DNA of 64,000 nucleotides from Axinella damicornis (Eukaryota; Porifera; Demospongiae; Axinellida; Axinellidae), in assembly GCA_963931865.1 (NCBI GenBank), contig OZ007513.1, positions 8,932,155 through 8,996,154 of the forward strand. The letters run 5' to 3'. Position numbers and translations under genes: made by a program. Positions 30,393 through 41,960 of this stretch are shown here, piece after piece. Below the pieces are notes generated by a model that was not told where the DNA came from, made no database searches, and worked only from the letters and a program-made list of their open reading frames with translations. The stretch's first letter is position 1. Each line of letters starts with the position of its first letter.

Positions 30393-33300
30393 ATGCAGTC
30401 ACTGCACGTACAGTGCTGTACACCACTGGGCCTCACTGCCATAGTACTCTGCAGCTACTGGATGGTACTAGCTGGAGGACAGACTTGCTCTCTCTCAGGT
30501 AACGTCATGTGTTCCCTGTAATGGCAACCACCTTTATATATCAGCACAACCTCAAAACATACATACTGTTGTGGGTCATATTTATTCCATGCAGCTGTTC
30601 AATTTCATATTTTCATGATTCACGTTTCTGGACCTCACTCTCCTTGCTTTTTCATACGAGCACGAAAGTGTTTCCACTATTCAATTTTTATGACAACTAG
30701 CTTCATGCATTCACCATCATGGGTGTGTATAGTGTCTTAATTTGCACTTCATACTATTAGCTACTGTGAGTGTAAGGATGAGGACGTTGCAGACCCAACA
30801 GCTATCAGATTCTGATTTTATACTGCAACCATATTCACCATCATCCTTGCAGCTGCTGACTATTCACTGCGTACCGTTACTGTGAGTGCTGTGAGGGAGG
30901 ATGGCCCAACTCCTAGAGTGACCTGGAGCACAACTGTACCACCTGAGTGTGTGGCATCTGTCACAGTGGAGTTCAGAACTAGTAGCAGTGGGAGTGTAGT
31001 GATATCCTACACAACTACCAGTACATCAGAGACTGAGGTCATTCAGACTGGTCTCCAGTGTGGTACAACCTACTACATCAGAGTGGAGGTTACTGGAGTA
31101 GCCTCACTTGGTGCACTGAGCAGCAACCAAGTACAAGTACTTATTGTTGGAGGTAAAGTCATGTACTGTACAATTGTGTATGTTACAGCAACTTTATTGG
31201 ATTGTGTTGTGACATTTCGATATACCAGCCCCAGTCATAGTGAGAGCTGAAGCCACTGCAGACAACACAAGTATCAGAGTGTTGTGGGAGTGGTCAGGTC
31301 AGGGTCTGCTCATGTGTCTTGACAGTGTTAGAGTTGACTACCTACCTGAGGGAGGCTCTCTGATGATGTACACAGTGGACAATGCAACAGCAACCAGTGC
31401 CACCTTGTCCAACCTCACGTGCAACACACAGTACAAAATCAGTGTTTATGCCAGTGGTGGTAAGACTGGTATAAGGAGTCTCACCACAGTGGTGTCTCTA
31501 CCAGCAAGAGGTATTGTAGCAGCTGATAGACACTTACTTTTGCCACATAGTATGCACATTACTCTGTATCCCTCCAGCCCCTCCCACTCCCACTGAGGTC
31601 GCAGCTGAGACCACAAATGCCTCAAGTGTCAGGGTAGCATGGCAGTGGACTAGTTCAGGTCCAGCTCCCAGCTGCTTCAACACCACCCGTGTGACCTACC
31701 ATCCTGAGGGAGGTGGTGAGTCCTCCCTGCAGCTCAGGGACCCAGCAGCAAATGAGACCATCCTCACTGGTCTCCAGTGCGACACACGCTACACCATCAC
31801 TGTGGTGGCCACTGCTGGAGAGCACAGGAGAGAGAGTGCAGCAATGACAGTGCTACTTCCACTCGTGCAACAAGGTATATATATGGTGTGCGTGTGTGAA
31901 CACACAGCATTATTGATCCCTATACCTGCTCAAAACCCTATCACTGCAGGTCCACATAATCTTTCAGCAACTGTGCTATTTCCTACTTCAATGTATTCAT
32001 TCACTGGTCCTGGACCAACACTACCCCCTGACCCTGGAACCAGGCCATGGCCATCTGCTGACCCTGGTCTGCTGGCAGGAGTTGCTGTGTTAGTGGTGCT
32101 TGCAGCAGCCTGCGTCTTGATAGTACTCCTTGTCGTGCGGAGGTAAGACCTTAATCTGCACCTTTGGGAACATGAAGTTGCTGCTGTGCAATGCACATGT
32201 CCCTGTTTCCTTAAGTGTAGGTTTTGCCTTTCAGAAGAGGTAGTCCATCTATTTGGTGTACTGCCATGTACGGCTTTCCTATAGGCAAGGTAGAAAGGGC
32301 ATGAAGGTCACTGCAGTGGAATTGGCTGACATAACAGATACTGACAGCAAAGAGGAACAGGATACAGCTACGGCTGTTGACAACACCAGCAATGAGAGAG
32401 TTCCTGGTAAGTTGAATGTATATTATGGCATTAATTGAGTATGGTGAGTTACATTCATGAGCATGAGAGGCTAAACATACCCCAAGTGAAGTGGAAGAGC
32501 TATGGCTCCAATGTATGCACATTATAGGCAGAGATACACCATACACTTGCGCAAACCATGCAAAGTCAGAACTCCAGTGGCAAGGAATGGAGACCTTTTC
32601 TGACACATTTAGCTCCATGGCACCATCCGAGGACTCACAAACTCTCCTGGGTTGATCTGGGCTTTAGGTGCATGGATACACAAGTTAAGAAATTGTACCC
32701 CAAGCGTAATCTCATCACTCATTAAATTGCTATTCTCATTTGTTATGTTTCATACGCAGCAATGCTGCCCTACAGACAATGGTATTGTTTGTAATGTTCA
32801 TGAGCAGTGTTGAGATAGCTAAATGACCAACACCAAGATCCTACCCACCAACCATGAGCTGGGTTGAGATAACTACATTACCAACACACCCACACAGCCT
32901 CCCCACCGACCATCGTGGATTACCAGCAGAAGGTGCTGTCTTTGGAGGGGGAGCAGGTCACCCTGACAGTGAAGGTTGCTGGCAGCCCCACCCCCACTAT
33001 CACATGGCTCTTCAATGGGAAGAAGGTGAAGGATGACTACTCCACTGAGGTGGGGAAGGATGGATCACTGACACTCACGTGTGTGGAGCTGAAGCACGCT
33101 GGCACCTACACCTTCAGTGTCAGCAACAGTGTGTGCAGTGTGGAGGGGTGCACCAAACTGGTCGTCCACACTGAGGATGAGGACTGTACCAGTGCACCCA
33201 AAGTCGAGAGCAACCCAGTTGCTAAGGAAACGTTTGGGGAGTATGTTTCCGGCCTTCATGCACACAACAATGGTGGCTTCATTGTGCAATACCAGGTAAT

Positions 33301-33889
33301 AAGTTAAGTAGCTCCACATTATGTGCACAATACAGTGAATTGTCCTCCGCTACAGACCTTGCCCTCTGGGGAAGAAGGCCATCAGGTGACCATAGGCAAA
33401 ACTTCCGCAAACAGGCTTCTGAATCGATTCCGAAACATCACAGCTTGTGAGTCATTTTATTGTATGTATCTTAAGAGATGTGGCTTCTCTTTCATGATCT
33501 TGATATTTTGTTGTTCCTTTAGATGATGATCATTGTATTGTTTTGGAGCCCATCTCTGGAAGGGTGAATTGTGAACACGAATACATCAACGCCTCCTACA
33601 TAGATGTAAGATCCTCTACACAATATACAATACAATGACATGTGTGCCACTGGTTCTGTTATAGCCATACACCTGACACACAGGGCTATTCTCAACACAA
33701 GAAGTACATCAAGGTCAGTTAAGTAATCAATCATTGGATCACTTCTTAGTTGCATGCATTGACACAAACCTTTGCAGGTCCCCTCCCAAACACTGTCACT
33801 GACTTCTGGTGGCTGGTGTGGCAGGAGAGGATCCATGTAGTTGCCATGGTAACCAGTGTTGTAGAGGGGGGACAGCAGAAGTGTGAGCA
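30393..33889 (+). pseudogene. PTP-C: receptor tyrosine phosphatase, 5' half, with cytoplasmic Ig domain
   Basis: Exons: 30393-30498 (signal peptide), 30853-31152, 31229-31510, 31578-31874 (three FN3 domains), 31950-32142 (Pro-rich stem and TM, 23 hydrophobic residues then RR), 32285-32406 (acidic cytoplasmic linker), 32898-33294 (I-set Ig domain and juxtamembrane), 33356-33446, 33523-33605, 33684-33713, 33778-33889 (start of D1). The Ig domain (ITWLFNGKK, AGTYTFSVSN) lies after the TM and lacks both canonical Ig cysteines. The gene ends within D1 at KCE, exactly where PTP-A begins. Exon 33684-33713 is 7 bp shorter than its PTP-B equivalent, shifting the frame. The acceptor before the second FN3 exon is also altered, although a nearby AG keeps the frame. 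It cannot make an active phosphatase here, but it preserves the ancestral ectodomain-TM-Ig architecture. Confidence 0.75.
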
Positions 33890-34022
33890 CGGATGCATAC
33901 AAAATGTAATGCCTATGCTAACTTTTGCAAATAGTCAAGTACTTACTACTTTGAGAGTTCACATGATTGCGTTGTTCACCTTCACCTGCTGTCACAATGC
34001 TCATTTGTACTGTCACATCACT
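33890..34022. other. Junction filler, right edge of PTP block
   Basis: 133 bp with no match to PTP-B, mucin or X1. Ends just before GGTT where the mucin signal-peptide sequence resumes. Confidence 0.4.
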
Positions 34023-34088
34023 GGTTGCCACAAGACAAGTGGACAAACCTTGTATTAGTACTATTGTATAACCCTGAAGCAATTTCAT
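34023..34088 (-). pseudogene. Mucin-like gene 3: signal peptide only
   Basis: From the ATG at 34088 the frame reads MKLLQGYTIVLIQGLSTCLV and ends at AT, then leaves homology at 34023. It is the complement of the piece missing from mucin 2 (13814-14231). The continuing frame is unrelated. Confidence 0.7.
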
Positions 34089-34508
34089 GTCTACCGCTGT
34101 CTTGATTACCACGATACTAGGCTAAACAGCTCAGATGATTATGCAAATGGCATGAGGTTTATATAATGTGCTGAAACTGGAACAATTAAGAGACATGAAT
34201 GCCAATGTATTCAAACAGTAAAGCATGTGTACGTTTCAGTGTTTAAATGAGCTTCCAGTGGAAGTTCATCAGGATGTACTGCATGTGAGGTCTGCTTTAT
34301 ACATTGTAGCTATAGCTTCCTAACTCACAGCAACAGCTTCAATAATTACTATTCAGTAGTTAGGTGACACTATATGAAACTACAGCGATGAATGCCTGTG
34401 TATGCAAACATGAAAGCAGGTGTAGGTCTCAGTGTTTATGATCAGTTCCACTGGAGTATGAACCGATTAGAGTTAATATTATGTTTCCAAACCTTCTTTG
34501 TTAGATAT

Positions 34509-35625
34509 CACAGAGTCGGTAGACTCTGTATGTAGGGATACGACGTACACGCAATATATGCTAATACAAAAAAATCTCACCAAATCGGCACACTTATAAG
34601 CCTTTATAACCACATACCGTTCATCTTCGAGTGTTTTCATGACCAACAAGACTCCTCGCGTCGCGAAAAACCGTCGCGAAAGTACCACACCAGGTACTCG
34701 CAAAACGGGCAAATTGTTTTTCTTTCTTCTTTCTTTCTTTCTTTCTTTCTTCAGACGAGCTAGCTCAACGTCGACTCAATCTCTCATGATGGTTTTCGCA
34801 CGAAACAGCAGCATTTCACACCGAGTAGTGCACCTGGCCATCGCTTTTTCGTAACCTCCAAGTTTTCATAAGGCGGCTGCAGCTGCCCACTCAATAACTA
34901 TGGCTTCTTTAGTCACGCCATTTTCTCGTTTGTACGCATGCGCGATCACTTAGCAACGAACGTATTTATTACTCAAGATCGCTGCCTTGCGCCGAAGTTG
35001 TTTGACAATATTTCGTAGCTATATACTTCATAAAACTGAGGTAAATTCTAAACTCTGGTTACTCTGCGTATAATTTATGTACGTTACTACCTACTGTGTT
35101 CTGTGAGAGGACTGAATGCCTATCTAAAGACTCAACAATATATAAATCTTGCTACTTCTGGTATAGCTAATAATATTAGTCTTCAGAGTTCAGAAAGGGA
35201 TTACTACTGCCTTAGTATCCATCCAGAAAAGGGTTGACTTGGGTCTGATTCTTCAGCCAATGTGAATACCGGAGTCAATATTGTCCATATACCAAAGCAA
35301 GGGCTCCTACTACCTAAATTGCATGCGGCTGCTGCTAAAAAAAAAAGACATGAACAAGAAATAAAAAACATTTGAAAATGTAACAGGATGTAGGGATACC
35401 AGAACGGCAAAAAGTAAGGAAACAAGGTAGGGATGATTGCACAAAACAGTGAAGTATACAATCCCCCTACATCTTTTTTCATTATACACGTATATGGAAA
35501 AAGATCTCTGTAGGGGGGTTGTATACTTCACTGTTTTGTGCAATCATCCCTACCTTGTTTCCTTACTTTTTGCCGTTCTGGTATCCCTACATCCTGTTAC
35601 ATTTTCAAATGTTTTTTATTTCTTG
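34509..35625. mobile_element. ~1.1-kb insertion private to X2
   Basis: X1 reads 'gttagatat|aatttcaagtag' at 1180, while X2 has 1.1 kb between the same flanks. The right third is a giant hairpin (35345-35627), and 'atgtagggatac' also lies near the left end (34532). The middle has a TTTC microsatellite (about 34719-34752). No transposase. Confidence 0.65.
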
Positions 35626-35627
35626 TA
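35345..35627. repeat. Giant hairpin with ~130-bp arms
   Basis: The left arm (about 35345-35478) and right arm (about 35493-35627) are almost perfect complements round a short loop at 'attatacacgtatatgg'. Sequence such as CAAGAAATAAAAAACATTTG is matched by CAAATGTTTTTTATTTCTTG. Confidence 0.85.
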
Positions 35628-36345
35628 ATTACAAGTAGCTATACAGTTTCCTTTACACTAGTTATTAACTCATACAATGCTGTGTTGTCGTGTTGTCAAG
35701 CAACATGCGAATTCAAAGTGACCTGAAGTCCCAGTGTTCAGCAGTTAGCTATGTAACAACATACAGTTAGTACGCTGAGCCATGAACTGGACCAGGTGTA
35801 TGTAGCTACAGGGTTTGAAGTGCGTTAGGATGTACTGTAAGGTGTATGTGAGGAAACTTAATCTAGCTACATGTCTCCAAATATTCTTTGTTAGACATCG
35901 TAGCTAGTTATACAGTTTCCTTTACAGCTCTGACTCATACAATGCAGAGCTGTCAAGCAACAACTCCGAAGTGACTGTAAGCTGCAGTTGTGTGTGTGGC
36001 TATATACTGATGGGTGGGAGCCACAACTTACACCCTGTTGCATGTGACTTGCTTCTGTGACTGGGTACAGAATTGCTTCCTGATTTCTTAGTGCCTTCTT
36101 CAAATGTCTTTCTTAAATCATGCACCTTCTGCCATGCCTTTCTGCATAAAAATTACTAATTGCAGATCTGAGATTGAATGTAGTTGTGCTGTTCACCTTC
36201 ATCACTTGCACTTGTTCAGTTGTATATGTCAACTGAGTTTCGGTTATTGTGATTCAGGATCTATTTAGATACCAGTTTGCCTTGCATTACAGGGTTCGGC
36301 TCATGCATTATCTTGCCCTCGGCCATTAGTTATATTGCCCTTGCG

Positions 36346-36346
36346 C

Positions 36347-36427
<81 letters not shown>
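36346..36427. repeat. (TAAC)n microsatellite
   Basis: About 20 units of TAAC inside the small inverted-repeat element; X1 has only about two. Confidence 0.95.
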
Positions 36428-36428
<1 letters not shown>

Positions 36429-39400
36429 CCCGTAATGCACTGCAACTGGTATCTAAAGTACTCACTGACCTGAAACAGCTGTTGTAGATAGCTAATGCAC
36501 ACTTGTGTACACTAATGCCACATGAGATGCTCTAAGTGACTCTGATGTAGCCATTATAGTACTAGCATTCATTTGATGGTGGGTAAGCCAACATACGTTA
36601 GGTTGTATAGGAGTAAAGGAATAGTGTTTTGCACTTGAGTTGCTACTGTGTCAGTGTTGTATGAGCCAAAGTAGACTTATTCCTTCCATTTATATTTAAG
36701 CGCACACACATCTTCTAGGAGGGGATACCAAGTCATCATGCAAGGCTACCCGGCCCCTTACTCATGGTATCTGTTGAGTGTTGACTGCCAGAAAGGAAAC
36801 TCCATCATCTCCTCAAGCCAGCTATAGAGTCAAGAGTGTGCCCCAGGGTTTCTCTTTTGTGTGTGTGTGTGTGTGTTGATATCTGACCTACCAGAAAGGA
36901 TTTCCAAGGATTCTGCAATTGCTGAGACTTGATTCCTCTAAAATGCTGTCAACCTCAGCATCATGTGTATCAGCATCATGTGTACGTGATTGTATGGAAG
37001 CCGGGGTCTCCAATTCTTACAGACGATTGGCATTTGTACCACAATTATATAACCTTGTTCCACAGCTTTGCTCAACAGTTTAATTTGTTGACTACCTGCA
37101 TGTCATTTGTTATCATCATGACATTACAAATCTACACCAATCAAATAATTTAAAAGCGATAAAGAATATCTGATAGCTTAAGGGTATAAATCTCATTAAA
37201 GCTTAATTTTATGTTGCTAGGGCCCAACCAACCCAAATGTTGACAAATGATGATTCATCATTACTCACACAAGGAGAAACCACCTGAAGATACAGACTGG
37301 ATGGGCACTGTAACCATCAGAGCTTCTCTGTATCCACACCGTCCACACACCCGTTGAGTCCGTGGTGGGACCATTTGAAATTTCATATGGGCTTTTTCAG
37401 TGATCCTCTTGTATAGAGGAGTGGCCATAGGTGTGGTCTATGCAGGAAATAACATCATACTCAGAAGTCAAAGTTGTCCCACGACGGACCCAAACAGCGT
37501 GGACGGTGCAATCACAGAGTAACTTTAACAGACCTCTCAACTCTCACTAATTGGTAGTGAGACTCACTATTTTACCCCTTAAAGTTACTACACAATTTAT
37601 ATTGATCTTACATATTTATATTCTTCTTATGGCCATCTCACTACGAAACTCAGTCAATGGTTGAGAGCTCTGCTTTGACGACGACAGTGCCCGTCCAGTC
37701 CTGTATCTGCAGCTAGTTTCTCCTGTGTCAATTATTGTGAAGGTGCATGTTGATTAACAATGGCAGCATCCGCTACTTGGCTCAGAATTCTAGTATATAT
37801 AAGAGGCCACCAGGTAACTAAAGATGGCTGCACACGGGGAGAATTCCTTTGGGGAACTATAATAGTGGAAGCACAGCATACGTTATCCAGTGAGACTGTC
37901 TTCAACATTGTTTGGTTTCCATGGTAATCAGTAGTCACTGTGACACATGACTATTGATTAGCCCACTTACCAACCTTCTTGGAAAGGTCATCTGACCTTA
38001 GCAACATAAAAATTGATTCGTACCTACATGCTGAGCAGTAAACATGAATAACTTATACAGCCAAAACATATAGTTCTACAACAAAGTATTTATTAAACTT
38101 ACAGCCAAAACATATAGTTCTACAACAAAGTATTTATTAAACTTACAGCCAAAACATATAGTTCTACAACAAAGTATTTATTAAACTTACAGCCAAAACA
38201 TATAGTTCTACAACAAAGTATTTTAGCTACATCTGCATGCACATGTAAAAGACAGTCAGAAACTGGTGCCATCATCTGGGACAGTCACTTTCAATCACAC
38301 CAATTAGGAATTCGGACGCCTGACCTTGTGTCAATGCTGGACATCTTGATGCTTGTGGTGTTAGAGGATTGAGCATAAACTAATGATGTGTCTGGGATTA
38401 AAATTGTTTTCGCTCTTTTAGCGTTGATAACACTGCAGGAGAGAAAATTGAGGCATTCAGGAGAGTTTGAATCTGCTAATGAAACCTACAGCTATCACTG
38501 TTAGTTGCTAACTAGAACTGGCTGAACAGCAAAAATGCTGTGTAAGTTGATAATGCCAAAAACAATGCAATTTTGCATTGACTATTTTTCCCTATACTTC
38601 GCGATTCACATAGGTATCCAGTATTGGGGGGTAGTCCCACTTTGGCACCTAACAAGTCGAGGAATAATTTTATTGTGTGTGGCGAACCTGGAGCTTGTAC
38701 CGTATATCTTCTAAAAATTCGGCAGGTTTTTATTCGCAAGCCTTGCTGAAGTAAAAATTGTACCAAAATGGAGAAGTTCCAAACAATTACAAGTGCTACC
38801 TGCGGTCGTTCATTTTTTCCAATCGAGCAGCTATATCAGTAGGGCAAGCTACATAGTCTTTGCTCTTGGTACAGACTGTGACGTACACTCATTCTTTTGA
38901 CTAGCACCTGTGTCAGAATTGTCGGCTTGCAAAGTGAATGATCTCGAACTGTGCTGCAGGCTGTACGATCGATCTGTTCATATGTGTTGACTCTCAGGGT
39001 TAGGGCAAGACTCGGAGGTTTGCGAGTGTAGTTCAGTGCAGGGCTTTCACCAACTGCTTTGGACGAACTATAGTTGACCATGGTCAACGTGGAACATCGA
39101 ACGTGATTGGTTGACTTCCGGGGGCTCGTGTGCATTGGCGAAAGCTTGGAAAGAAATGCTTGGAATGAAATGTGTGAGCTTTCACTGCTTGGGGCTTTAA
39201 ACAGCACCGAACTTACCTATCTCTCTGTATGTATCATTGGAATGAGGCTATAGTCCCCCTCCCCTATTCATTCTACTTTTTGGATATCAGCCATTAAATT
39301 GCACAACAATTCACAATGATTTGCAATACACTGGTCAATCTAACAGCAATACACTGGTCAATCTAACAGCCTACGTATACATATTAAGAGCTAGTCACTA

Positions 39401-39485
39401 CATTTACCTGACTAAACATTGGACTGGCCAGAATGCTTGAATAAGTTAACCCAAACAACAATTCTTATTCTTTACTCATACTCAC

Positions 39486-40255
39486 ATGATTAGAATCACT
39501 GCCAGGGCAATTACTACCAGCAGGATGACTATGACAACAACGGCCGCAATTACTGCAGTAAGAGTTGTGTCAACTGGCTGAGCTTCAGACTCATTGTAGG
39601 CATCCAGTGTTACCACTGCAATTTGGCCACTAAGTCCCGCTGCCTCATAGTCACCATTTGCTATCCCGGCCTGTAGGAAGTGTGTTCAACATCGACACCA
39701 GTGTACATTTAATAGTGAAAAAGGTGTAGCTAGCTACCTCCAATGCAGTAATTGCAGTGTTAACGTCCAACACTGATCCACTGAATGAAACAAAGAATGT
39801 GACTGCCAGTTGACCATCTCGATTGTCTGCAGTCCTGACCCCCATCATACATGCACTTCCAAGGATCCTAACATTTGAGAGACAACTTGTCATAAGTTAC
39901 CCTATACAGCAACTCCAATGAAGCCATTAGTTACAGCTAGGTCAGCTATAATATGAGTTACTAGATCAAAATTAAATGCTTGCAAATGGAGAAGTATTTC
40001 ATGAATAGTGTCCATTGTAACATAGCAGTAATTCTGGCTTCACGAAGTGATGGTGGTAGCCAGAAATACTAGTGTACCTATAATTATCATGATAAGGAAA
40101 TGGGTACCCATAGAGATCTGAAGCTCTGAGAATACAACAACATAATACCTTGACTGTGAACTAGCAGAGACACAGGCACGTGTGTAGGTTGAGCAATATG
40201 CATTGATGATTTGCTCTGTAGTGGTCTTGAAGTTAGCCTTGAAGCACATGAAAGC
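39486..40255 (-). pseudogene. Inverted 3' exons of an SRCR-type receptor, longer copy
   Basis: Three minus-strand exons match the plus-strand receptor: 40255..40149 (107 bp, the same length as exon 11314-11420; KANFKTTTEQIINAYCSTYT), 39867..39738 (DNRDGQLAVTFF) and 39670..39486 (GDYEAAGLSGQ plus TM). Splice sites are intact. No SRCR domains, stalk or tail exon could be found upstream or downstream on this strand within reach. Above 40256 the sequence dissolves into microsatellite. Either a fragment or the 3' part of a gene with very different upstream exons. Confidence 0.6.
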
Positions 40256-40423
40256 CTGAGCAGCCAGTGAACAGGTTTGTTCAGGAACTACTGAGTACTT
40301 ACTTCTCTGGAGTTGGCTTTCCCAAGGAAGTAACCACATGGGAAGCAGTGGAAGACATAATCGATGCAGCAGTCACGTACAATTGTGCTGTACAGCTGCC
40401 ACTAGTAGATGTGGCGTGCTGCT

Positions 40424-40480
40424 GCTGCTGCTGCTGCTGCTGCCCGCCCCCCCCCCCCCCCCCCCCCACACACACACACT
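40424..40480. repeat. Compound microsatellite CTG / C / CA
   Basis: (CTG)n, a C homopolymer, then (CA)n in direct succession. Poly-Cys, Pro and Gln frames over it are artefacts. Confidence 0.95.
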
Positions 40481-41073
40481 GCTGCATCAGAAATGTACCT
40501 TGTCATTTCGGCAGCTGTTGTGACATTATTTTATAAAATATCTTTTACGGTGCTTTTGAAGATCCCAGCCTAGAAATCGCCTGTGTGCCAGCTATCTTGT
40601 TGCTGACCTGCTTAAGTGTCATAAGTCATGCAGGTGTCAATGGTTTTAGTCTAGGGTTTAGAATACCTTTCTAATTAACAGTAAAGCCGGGGTAGTGTGC
40701 CACTCACTTGGTGATGAGGTTATCATATTTCATTTCCCAGTGGATTGGTATGAAGTGTACGACAAGTTAGGTAATGGCTGTAAAGAAGTGTTACCAGTCA
40801 GAGGTTTTCTAGCACGAAAATGCTCTGATGGCCTATTGTACTGAAGCCCAGAGGTGATTGATGGCTAGGCAAGATGCCATTCTCAATGCTGAATTATGAA
40901 CAAGCTCTTGATTAGCAATTGTTATCACAACAGACACTTCACTTGAGTATACATGCACTTGAACTTGATAAGTTGTCACAAATTACACTTCACTCAAGTA
41001 TATACTTGAACATGATTAGCTGTCACAACATACACAACATATCACCTAGGCATTAGCAGAGCATAAGTATTAG

Positions 41074-41170
41074 GCTGTATGCCAGATATTGGCACTGCTG
41101 TGACGTAAAGCCCGAGGGCCGCAGGCCCGAGGGCTTTACATCACAGCAGTGCCAATATCTGGCATGCAGC
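41074..41170. repeat. Near-perfect 97-bp palindrome
   Basis: 'gccagatattggcactgctg' + 'tgacgtaaagcc' is mirrored by 'ggctttacatcacagcagtg' + 'ccaatatctggc' around a GC-rich centre (cgagggccgcaggcccgag). A third half-copy lies at 41249-41281. Confidence 0.85.
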
Positions 41171-41342
41171 CCGTGTTGCCATGCTATAACTAATTTATTG
41201 CATGCACCTGATTGGATGTTGCTTCGTGATGTGTGTTGCTATGTGATGTCACAGCAGTGCCATATGCCAGATATTGGCACACCTGATCCTTTGAACTTGT
41301 AGGGTATCATTCAATAATACTGAAGAACATTCTCACACTTCT

Positions 41343-41460
41343 ACACACACACACACACACATGCACGCATACAAATCCCCAAAACACACATACACATGCA
41401 CGCACGCACACATGCCCACACACACACGAATGCACACACACACACACACACACAGTTGTC
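41343..41460. repeat. CA-rich microsatellite
   Basis: Interrupted (CA)n with CACG and CATG variants. Confidence 0.9.
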
Positions 41461-41603
41461 ACACACACATACAGTCTTATGGGGTTGCCAGGGAGACAGT
41501 ACTGCCCAGGGCTATATGCAGCAGCACACTACAAAAGTCCAAAGAATGTGTTAGATTTTCAGTGGTGATTAGGTTTTGAGTGTATGTGTGCACGTGAGAA
41601 AGT

Positions 41604-41612
41604 GGTGTGTGT

Positions 41613-41648
<36 letters not shown>
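41604..41648. repeat. (TG)n microsatellite
   Basis: About 20 TG/GT units. Confidence 0.9.
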
Positions 41649-41651
<3 letters not shown>

Positions 41652-41720
41652 TATGTGTACATATGCTGAAGCAGCAAATTACGTTGGGGGTTAGATTTGT
41701 AGATAGATGGCAAAAGGGTC

Positions 41721-41960
41721 TCATCCTGTGCGCTGTCTCTTACTCCTCCATACCTCCTGGATCACTCCTCCATTCCAATACTCATTGTCACATTTCTGAC
41801 ATGGGCGCTTCTTCCTTTCACAAGTGGGGAACCCTCTTGTCCCATTCTGCAGCATCTCTAGTTGGGCTTCACACCGGATGATTTCACTGGTGGCATCGCT
41901 GAAGAAGTAGTGTCGCAGTACAAGTGGCTTGATGATTAGTGCAGTAGCTAGGGCGGACAA
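41721..41960 (-). CDS. Possible 3' exon of an unrecognised gene
   Basis: The 79-codon frame has protein-like composition (IKPLVLRHYFFSDATSEIIR, a CERKKRPCQKC cysteine cluster) and a candidate donor (GAG|GTATGG, about 41746). No family was recognised and no neighbouring exon could be joined with confidence. It may belong with the minus-strand exons at 43259-43765 or be chance. Confidence 0.25.
   Translation of the reverse strand: MSALATALIIKPLVLRHYFFSDATSEIIRCEAQLEMLQNGTRGFPTCERKKRPCQKCDNEYWNGGVIQEVWRSKRQRTG

Larger units (their letters stand above)
14232..34022. other. 19.8-kb insertion: circularly permuted two-unit RPTP array inside the mucin gene
   Basis: Left of the block the mucin body ends at GGTT (14228-14231); right of it the mucin signal peptide resumes at GGTT (34023-34026). 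In mucin 1 these sides are continuous at 676-679. The block holds PTP-A (3' half from 14577), PTP-B (whole span) and PTP-C (5' half to 33889). PTP-A begins and PTP-C ends at the same base of the same exon, equivalent to 23575 in PTP-B. Units measure about 9.0 kb (14577 to 23575) and 10.3 kb (23575 to 33889). The edges (14232-14576 and 33890-34022) are unrelated filler. Insertion of a circle opened within the exon is the simplest reading; tandem-array rearrangement or misassembly are alternatives. Confidence 0.6.
34023..40014. repeat. Segmental duplication, copy X2
   Basis: Collinear partner of 676-6497. It is continuous at its right end into the more complete inverted SRCR-type exons, so X2 looks like the less truncated copy. 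Private features are a 1.1-kb insert (34509-35625), a TAAC array (36346-36427), and absence of the 1412-1551 palindrome and of the 3443-4212 element. Separate TE gains show that the two copies have had time to diverge, whether as paralogues or as alleles. Confidence 0.85.
40481..41720. other. Non-coding stretch with hairpin and CA/TG microsatellites
   Basis: No gene recognised. Contains the palindrome at 41074-41170, CA-rich runs at about 41343-41460 and a TG run at about 41604-41648. Confidence 0.5.

Noticed and set aside
14232..34022. Terminal inverted repeats bounding the PTP block (giant DNA transposon, Maverick-like)
   Set aside because: The two edges share no inverted repeat and the block holds no transposase, polymerase or integrase; only the GGTT repeat is shared.
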